A program made the position numbers and the translations under genes. From positions 41,477-105,476 of the forward strand of contig DLDA01000037.1 of NCBI GenBank assembly GCA_002480925.1: 64,000 nt of DNA. Direction: 5' to 3'. The stretch comes from Lachnospiraceae bacterium UBA7784 (GTDB lineage Bacteria > Bacillota > Clostridia > Lachnospirales > Lachnospiraceae). Below, one piece after another: positions 60,217-64,000 of this stretch. The notes beneath the pieces are model-generated. The model worked only from the letters and a program-made list of their open reading frames with translations. It had not been told where the DNA came from and searched no databases. The stretch's first letter is position 1. Each line of letters opens with the position of its first letter.

Positions 60217-60366
60217 TCATCTCTGTGCAGGATTCTCGCAGTGCTGGTTGCCTACTGTGCAGCTGGTCTTGCATGCTGACTGGCATGAGGTCTGGCACTC
60301 ACCGCATCCGCCGTGCTCAACTGTGTTCTGGAGTCTCTTTTCATTTAATGTCTCAATGTGTTTCAT
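60217..60366 (-). CDS. scfA: SCIFF ranthipeptide precursor (six Cys in forty-five)
   Basis: The 49-codon gene from ATG 60366 (AAAGGA 9 bases upstream) codes a peptide with six Cys: G-G-C-G-E-C-Q-T-S-C-Q-S-A-C-K-T-S-C-T-V-G-N and a final Q-H-C. The N-terminal leader M-K-H-I-E-T-L-N is recognised by the maturase coded next. SCIFF is nearly universal in clostridia. Its thioether-crosslinked product has an unclear role, possibly signalling or redox. No export gene is visible nearby. Confidence 0.97.
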   Translation of the reverse strand: MKHIETLNEKRLQNTVEHGGCGECQTSCQSACKTSCTVGNQHCENPAQR

Positions 60367-60446
60367 AAAAATATCCTTTCCTGAATAATTTTGTTTCTAA
60401 ACATACTGTAAAACTATAACACAATTCAAAAGAAAATAAAAGTCTT

Positions 60447-61565
60447 TTATTTTTCTTTGACTGTTGCCTTTTCTACGCAGTATTCAAGGGCCTTGTTGAC
60501 TCTGTATATCATCTGCAGATAGTCCTTTCCCTCTGTGGCTGTAGAGCCGTATTTCTTATAAACCTGCACAGCGTCCTGGCCATCTGTGGCAAGGGACTTT
60601 ATATAGCTGTTGAAGCCGGTCTTATCGAGGCTTATTCCCTCCTTGTCAGCTATAGCTGTAAATACAAGCTCTGTCTTTACGTTTTTCTTTACTGTTTCCT
60701 TTATCTTCTTATCGAATTCCTCCTCTGTGGTTCCGTACTGCTTCAGAAAGGTCTTCCACTGCTTCTTTGTGATGCCGTTCTGGGTCATGTACTGGTCCTT
60801 CAGATTCTCTGTTCTTTTCGTCAGAAGACCCTTAGGATATCCGTTTACCCTGCAATTTTTAAGCACCGCATTCATGACAAGCTGTCTTGTCTTTGATGTC
60901 TTTTCAGACTTGTTGTTTTCAGCAAGCTTCTTCTTTGCATAGTCATAGAAGGCATCCTTTGTCTCCACATTGAAGTTCTTCTTTAAAAAAGCCTTATCCA
61001 CACTATCAATATCAGCCTTCTTGCAGATATAGTTCACTGTGAACTGAAAGGTGACCTCCTTGCCGGCAAGATCCGTCGCCTGATAGTCCTTCGGGAAGGT
61101 GACTTTTGAATCAACCTTGCTTCCGACCTCAGCTCCGACGAGACCGTCGGTAAATCCATCTATATAACCCGTCCCACTTGATGCATCCTTATTTCCTGAG
61201 ACATCTATCGTCACATCTGTAGCAGTACCGCCGTCAAAGGCCTTGCCGTCCTTCATTCCCTTATAATCAACGTTTACTATGGAATCCTTTTCAACCTTGG
61301 TCTTGGTTGAATCTTTTATAAACCCACCTGCATTTGAAATAAGCGTCTGCTCATAATCCTTTACGGCTGCGTCATCTGTCTTATAGGCTTTGGTGAGGCT
61401 TACCTCAACTCCCTTATAATCTCCCAGAGTCACATAATCAGCTGCCTTATATGTTACGGTCGAAGCCTTCTTAGCCCCCTGTGTTTTCTTTCCTGCTCTG
61501 CTAGTGCATCCGCCTGTGATCACCATTGCTACCGCAATAATCCCTGCTGCAATTCTTCTGTTCAT
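60447..61565 (-). CDS. Lipoprotein with FKBP/trigger-factor-like domains
   Basis: From the ATG at 61565 (AAAAGGAG 7 bases upstream) the product has 372 residues. A signal peptide with lipobox I-T-G-G-C places the mature N-terminus at about residue 20. The following part has a FKBP-type prolyl isomerase domain (V-N-V-D-Y-K-G near 80; G-Y-I-D-G-F-T-D-G-L-V-G near 122) as in trigger factor. A long helical C-terminal part resembles the substrate-cradle domain. It is likely an extracytoplasmic folding factor, analogous in role to PrsA. Function is inferred. Confidence 0.8.
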   Translation of the reverse strand: MNRRIAAGIIAVAMVITGGCTSRAGKKTQGAKKASTVTYKAADYVTLGDYKGVEVSLTKAYKTDDAAVKDYEQTLISNAGGFIKDSTKTKVEKDSIVNVDYKGMKDGKAFDGGTATDVTIDVSGNKDASSGTGYIDGFTDGLVGAEVGSKVDSKVTFPKDYQATDLAGKEVTFQFTVNYICKKADIDSVDKAFLKKNFNVETKDAFYDYAKKKLAENNKSEKTSKTRQLVMNAVLKNCRVNGYPKGLLTKRTENLKDQYMTQNGITKKQWKTFLKQYGTTEEEFDKKIKETVKKNVKTELVFTAIADKEGISLDKTGFNSYIKSLATDGQDAVQVYKKYGSTATEGKDYLQMIYRVNKALEYCVEKATVKEK

Positions 61566-61593
61566 ATTAGTTCTCCTTTTCAAACAGTAAAGA

Positions 61594-61622
61594 ATTCTAC
61601 CATAATCCACCTGTTCTTTCAA
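61594..61622 (-). promoter_or_regulatory. Promoter of the FKBP lipoprotein gene
   Basis: On the minus strand TTGAAA (61622-61617) and TAGAAT (61599-61594) are spaced by 17 bases with a TGG extended -10 element. Confidence 0.8.
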
Positions 61623-61632
61623 CTATAATGTC

Positions 61633-61661
61633 TTGATATCGGCCGGTTAAAATGATAGAAT
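61633..61661 (+). promoter_or_regulatory. Promoter of the Lys-rich membrane protein gene
   Basis: TTGATA (61633-61638) and TAGAAT (61656-61661) are spaced by 17 bases. It is divergent from, and only 10 bases away from, the promoter at 61594-61622. Confidence 0.75.
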
Positions 61662-61700
61662 TATATTGTTTTGAAACTAATTCAAAGGAGTAATAAATCT

Positions 61701-62237
61701 ATGCTTTATCCAAATTCAGTTCCTCTCTTCCTTGCTATCGGACCACTGGCGATCACCCTTATCGTTATTGCCGCTGTCCTCGTCGCAGCCACCATAGTCC
61801 TTGCGATCCTTGGCAAGAAGGCACAGAAAAGAGCCGACGAGCAGCAGGAACAGATTGATGCCACTGCCCAGACCTACACTATGCTGATCATTGATAAGAA
61901 AAAGATGCGGATAACCGAGGCAGGGCTTCCTGCATCGGTTACAGCCAATACACCATGGTACTCGAAGCGGGCCAAGGCTCCTGTCGTAAAAGCCAAGGTC
62001 GGGCCAAAGGTAATGACCTTCATCTGCGACCCTGAGGTCTTCGATCTTATCCCTGTCCATAAGGAGGTAAAGGCCAGAGTCTCAGGTCTTTATATAAGCC
62101 GTGTCCAGGGTGCACACGGAACTCATATCACTCCTCCTGCCAAGGAGAAGAAGGGACCTCTGGCATGGGCCAGACGTAAGGTAAGGGAAGCCCAGGAGGA
62201 AAAGGCTAAGGAAAAGAAGAATTCAAAGAAGAAATAA
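61701..62237 (+). CDS. Membrane-anchored Lys-rich protein of unknown function
   Basis: From the ATG at 61701 (AAAGGAG 10 bases upstream) the protein has 178 residues. One hydrophobic helix (about 8-35) is followed by a cytosolic-looking domain with T-Y-T-M-L-I-I-D-K-K-K-M-R near 60 and a highly basic Lys/Glu tail. I do not recognise the family. The basic tail could bind RNA, DNA or membrane lipid. A promoter and a terminator make it a single-gene transcript. Confidence 0.65.
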   Translation: MLYPNSVPLFLAIGPLAITLIVIAAVLVAATIVLAILGKKAQKRADEQQEQIDATAQTYTMLIIDKKKMRITEAGLPASVTANTPWYSKRAKAPVVKAKVGPKVMTFICDPEVFDLIPVHKEVKARVSGLYISRVQGAHGTHITPPAKEKKGPLAWARRKVREAQEEKAKEKKNSKKK

Positions 62238-62238
62238 G

Positions 62239-62264
62239 GAGTCCCTTCGGGGCTCTTTTTTTTT
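62239..62264 (+). terminator. Terminator after the Lys-rich membrane protein gene
   Basis: A stem GAGTCCC/GGGGCTC (7 bp with one G-T pair) and a 3-base loop is followed by ten T residues. Confidence 0.9.
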
Positions 62265-62280
62265 GCAAAACTGGTTGAGC

Positions 62281-62309
62281 TTGATTTATCATCTGAATTC
62301 CGTTATAAT
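62281..62309 (+). promoter_or_regulatory. Promoter of ispE
   Basis: TTGATT (62281-62286) and TATAAT (62304-62309) are spaced by 17 bases, 70 bases before the ispE start. Confidence 0.8.
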
Positions 62310-62379
62310 ATTTTGTATACAGCATTTAAGAAAAAACAATCGCTAATTGGACTATTTTTGAAACAATGAAAGGAACCTG

Positions 62380-63294
62380 GTGAAATCAGTAATTGAAAGG
62401 GCTTATGCTAAAATAAATATAGGGCTCTCTATCACCGGGAGGCGTGATGATGGATATCATCTGCTTTCCATGGTAATGCAGACGGTGGGTCTGTATGATT
62501 CGATAGGGATCTACCGAACCAATGACAGATATGAGATATCTATGGATATGGATTACGCTGGTTCCCATCCCGAGGAAGAGATCACCTGCGACGAGAGCAA
62601 TCTCTGTATCAGGGCAGCAAAACTGATCTGCTCTCTCCTGCCCGAGAGTCATGGATACTATATCCATCTGACCAAGAATATTCCAGTCGCTGCCGGTATG
62701 GCTGGCGGAAGCTCTGATGCTGCCGCTGTACTTCGCGGTATAAATGCTATCGAGGGTCATATCTTCTCCTCCGATCAGCTAAGGGCTATGTCTGTTTCCT
62801 TAGGTGCCGATGTTCCCTACTGTATCGACGGAGGCCTGTGTCTCTGCGAAGGTATCGGAGAGAAGATCACTCCGATCGATGCATCACTAAAGACGCATAT
62901 CCTGCTTGCAAAGCCACCATGCGGAGTTTCAACCCCAGCTGCATACAAATGGTTCGACTGCCATCCCGATTCCGCAGGCGGCGATATAAATGCTGTGATC
63001 GATTCTATCAGAAAAGGTGATATGAAAGGCATCAGGGATAATATCCACAATGACCTTGAGGATGCTGCCAGGCACCTTGTCCCTTCTATCCCAGATATAG
63101 AAGAGATAATGGAGGAAAAGGGCGCGATTCTCTCAAGAGTCACAGGAAGCGGACCTACCGTATTTGGCTTCTTCTCATCTGAGGAGGACAGAAGTGCTGC
63201 CTCATCCGAGATAAAGAGCAAGGGACTGTGTACGGATATTTTTTCAGTGGAGGCACTGACACCCGACTATGCCCATGAGGCAGAGCGGAAATAG
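62380..63294 (+). CDS. ispE: 4-Diphosphocytidyl-2-C-methyl-D-erythritol kinase
   Basis: The 304-residue GHMP kinase starts at GTG 62380 with AAAGGA upstream. A-Y-A-K-I-N-I-G-L-S-I lies at the N-terminus, with G-Y-H-L-L near residue 26. The ATP loop is P-V-A-A-G-M-A-G-G-S-S-D-A-A near 105 and the third GHMP motif V-T-G-S-G-P-T-V-F-G near 255. It phosphorylates CDP-ME in the MEP isoprenoid pathway. It is followed 12 bases later by a GntR regulator. Confidence 0.96.
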   Translation: MKSVIERAYAKINIGLSITGRRDDGYHLLSMVMQTVGLYDSIGIYRTNDRYEISMDMDYAGSHPEEEITCDESNLCIRAAKLICSLLPESHGYYIHLTKNIPVAAGMAGGSSDAAAVLRGINAIEGHIFSSDQLRAMSVSLGADVPYCIDGGLCLCEGIGEKITPIDASLKTHILLAKPPCGVSTPAAYKWFDCHPDSAGGDINAVIDSIRKGDMKGIRDNIHNDLEDAARHLVPSIPDIEEIMEEKGAILSRVTGSGPTVFGFFSSEEDRSAASSEIKSKGLCTDIFSVEALTPDYAHEAERK

Positions 63295-63306
63295 AAAGGT
63301 TTATAT

Positions 63307-63984
63307 ATGGAACTTAAAATGGATTCAAATTCTGACCTTCCACTCAGGGATAATGTTTTCAATGCTCTAAGAGACGCCATACTGATGGGTGAGCTGGCTC
63401 CGGGTGAGCGGCTGATGGAGATACATCTGGCCAATAAACTTGGCGTTTCCCGTACTCCTATCAGGGAGGCTATCAGGATGCTCGAACAGGAGGGCCTGGC
63501 TGTCACCATCCCGAGAAAGGGTGCACAGGTAGCGAAGATGACCGAGAAGGATCTTCTCGATGTCCTCGAAATCAGGGATGCTCTTGATGAGCTGGCCGTA
63601 TCCGATGCCTGCGAGAGAATGACATCAGAGGATTTCAGAAAGCTGGAGGATGCCATGCAGGACTTCGTCGAGGTGACCAGGACAAAGGATGTAAGGGCCA
63701 TAGTTGAGGCTGATGAGGCCTTTCACAATGTGATCTATGAAGCCACCGGCAATCCGAAGCTGATGAACATCATACAGAATCTGAAGGAGCAGATGTACCG
63801 CTATAGATATGAGTACATCAAGCAGGACAAGGATTACTCCGATCTCGTAACAGATCATTCCAAGATTCTCGATGGTCTCAGGAGAAAGGATGTGAACTAC
63901 GTCCGTTCCGTAATGCATGAGCATCTGCAGAACCAGGTTGACTCTGTCAAGAAGGTAATCCAGGAACAGAATGAGGATTCATAA
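63307..63984 (+). CDS. GntR-family regulator (FCD/FadR subfamily)
   Basis: The 225-residue protein has an N-terminal winged helix-turn-helix at about 10-75 (L-G-V-S-R-T-P-I-R-E-A-I-R-M-L-E near 48). An all-helical FCD domain spans about 85-215 with metal-ligand-like D and H residues (E-A-F-H-N-V-I near 137; D-H-S-K-I near 184; M-H-E-H-L near 204). FCD regulators sense organic acids or similar metabolites. The AGAAAGG site precedes the ATG. Confidence 0.92.
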   Translation: MELKMDSNSDLPLRDNVFNALRDAILMGELAPGERLMEIHLANKLGVSRTPIREAIRMLEQEGLAVTIPRKGAQVAKMTEKDLLDVLEIRDALDELAVSDACERMTSEDFRKLEDAMQDFVEVTRTKDVRAIVEADEAFHNVIYEATGNPKLMNIIQNLKEQMYRYRYEYIKQDKDYSDLVTDHSKILDGLRRKDVNYVRSVMHEHLQNQVDSVKKVIQEQNEDS

Positions 63985-64000
63985 TGTCTTATGAAGTAAA
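63984..64000 (+). CDS. Start of a further gene, cut by window edge
   Basis: An ATG overlaps the GntR stop codon (TAATG) and reads M-S-Y-E-V before the window ends. The overlap suggests translational coupling. Nothing can be said about the product. Confidence 0.35.

Overview
The window reads as chromosome from an anaerobic, butyrate-forming Firmicute of the Lachnospiraceae type. The evidence is a thl/hbd/bcd/etfBA gene set with a Rex-type operator, the SCIFF peptide with its radical-SAM maturase, a DUF4250 small protein, the split PyrD/PyrK dihydroorotate dehydrogenase, tRNA genes without an encoded CCA, strong Shine-Dalgarno sites and moderate G+C. Most genes lie on the minus strand. I see no phage, CRISPR array or classical insertion sequence. 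One small unit, a four-helix-bundle gene inside the butyrate cluster, looks like an insertion.

Layout. 1-5.2 kb: the 5' part of serine acetyltransferase, a divergent LysR/HAD pair, a nucleotidyltransferase with apt, and a MarR regulator coupled to a cytosolic sugar-binding-type sensor. 5.3-9.2 kb: tig-clpP-clpX-engB, protein folding and proteolysis. 9.2-13.8 kb: DJ-1 protein, CYTH phosphatase, a DUF1653-like protein, a membrane EAL phosphodiesterase, a membrane-anchored unknown and a 58-codon DUF4250 gene. 13.9-22.8 kb: a continuous leftward pyrimidine and purine run (pyrC-F-K-D-E, two membrane proteins, purE-M-N-D). 22.9-24.8 kb: a TPR lipoprotein and a CorC/HlyC membrane protein.

24.9-35.3 kb: the most unusual region, a compact Tad/Flp-like pilus operon. 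It has a CpaF ATPase, one T2SSF-type platform protein, five short N-terminally membrane-anchored proteins and, last, a secreted 1879-residue beta-helix/Ig-like protein. Three of the small proteins carry the Flp-like E/D-Y-G element only 6-9 residues from the start codon, with almost no leader, and no prepilin peptidase gene is present. The operon has its own promoter and a hairpin-rich leader.

35.4-42.7 kb: an Mrp ATPase, then the butyrate genes thl-hbd-bcd-etfB-etfA under a Rex-like site. No crotonase gene is present, and a four-helix-bundle (S23/IVP family) gene flanked by inverted arrays of 7-bp repeats sits between thl and hbd. 42.7-45.7 kb: secreted endonuclease, D-2-hydroxyacid dehydrogenase and five tRNA genes. 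45.7-51.8 kb: an oligopeptide ABC transporter (oppBCDF-A) with an attenuator-like leader. 52-56.3 kb: two small membrane proteins, an alpha/beta hydrolase, serS and glyA. 56.4-60.4 kb: secDF, SCIFF maturase and SCIFF precursor. 60.4-64 kb: a lipoprotein resembling trigger factor, a lysine-rich membrane protein, ispE and a GntR/FCD regulator.

All calls come from reading the sequence. Family names rest on recognised motifs and no database search was run. Start codons were moved where a Shine-Dalgarno site and family length disagreed with the longest open frame.
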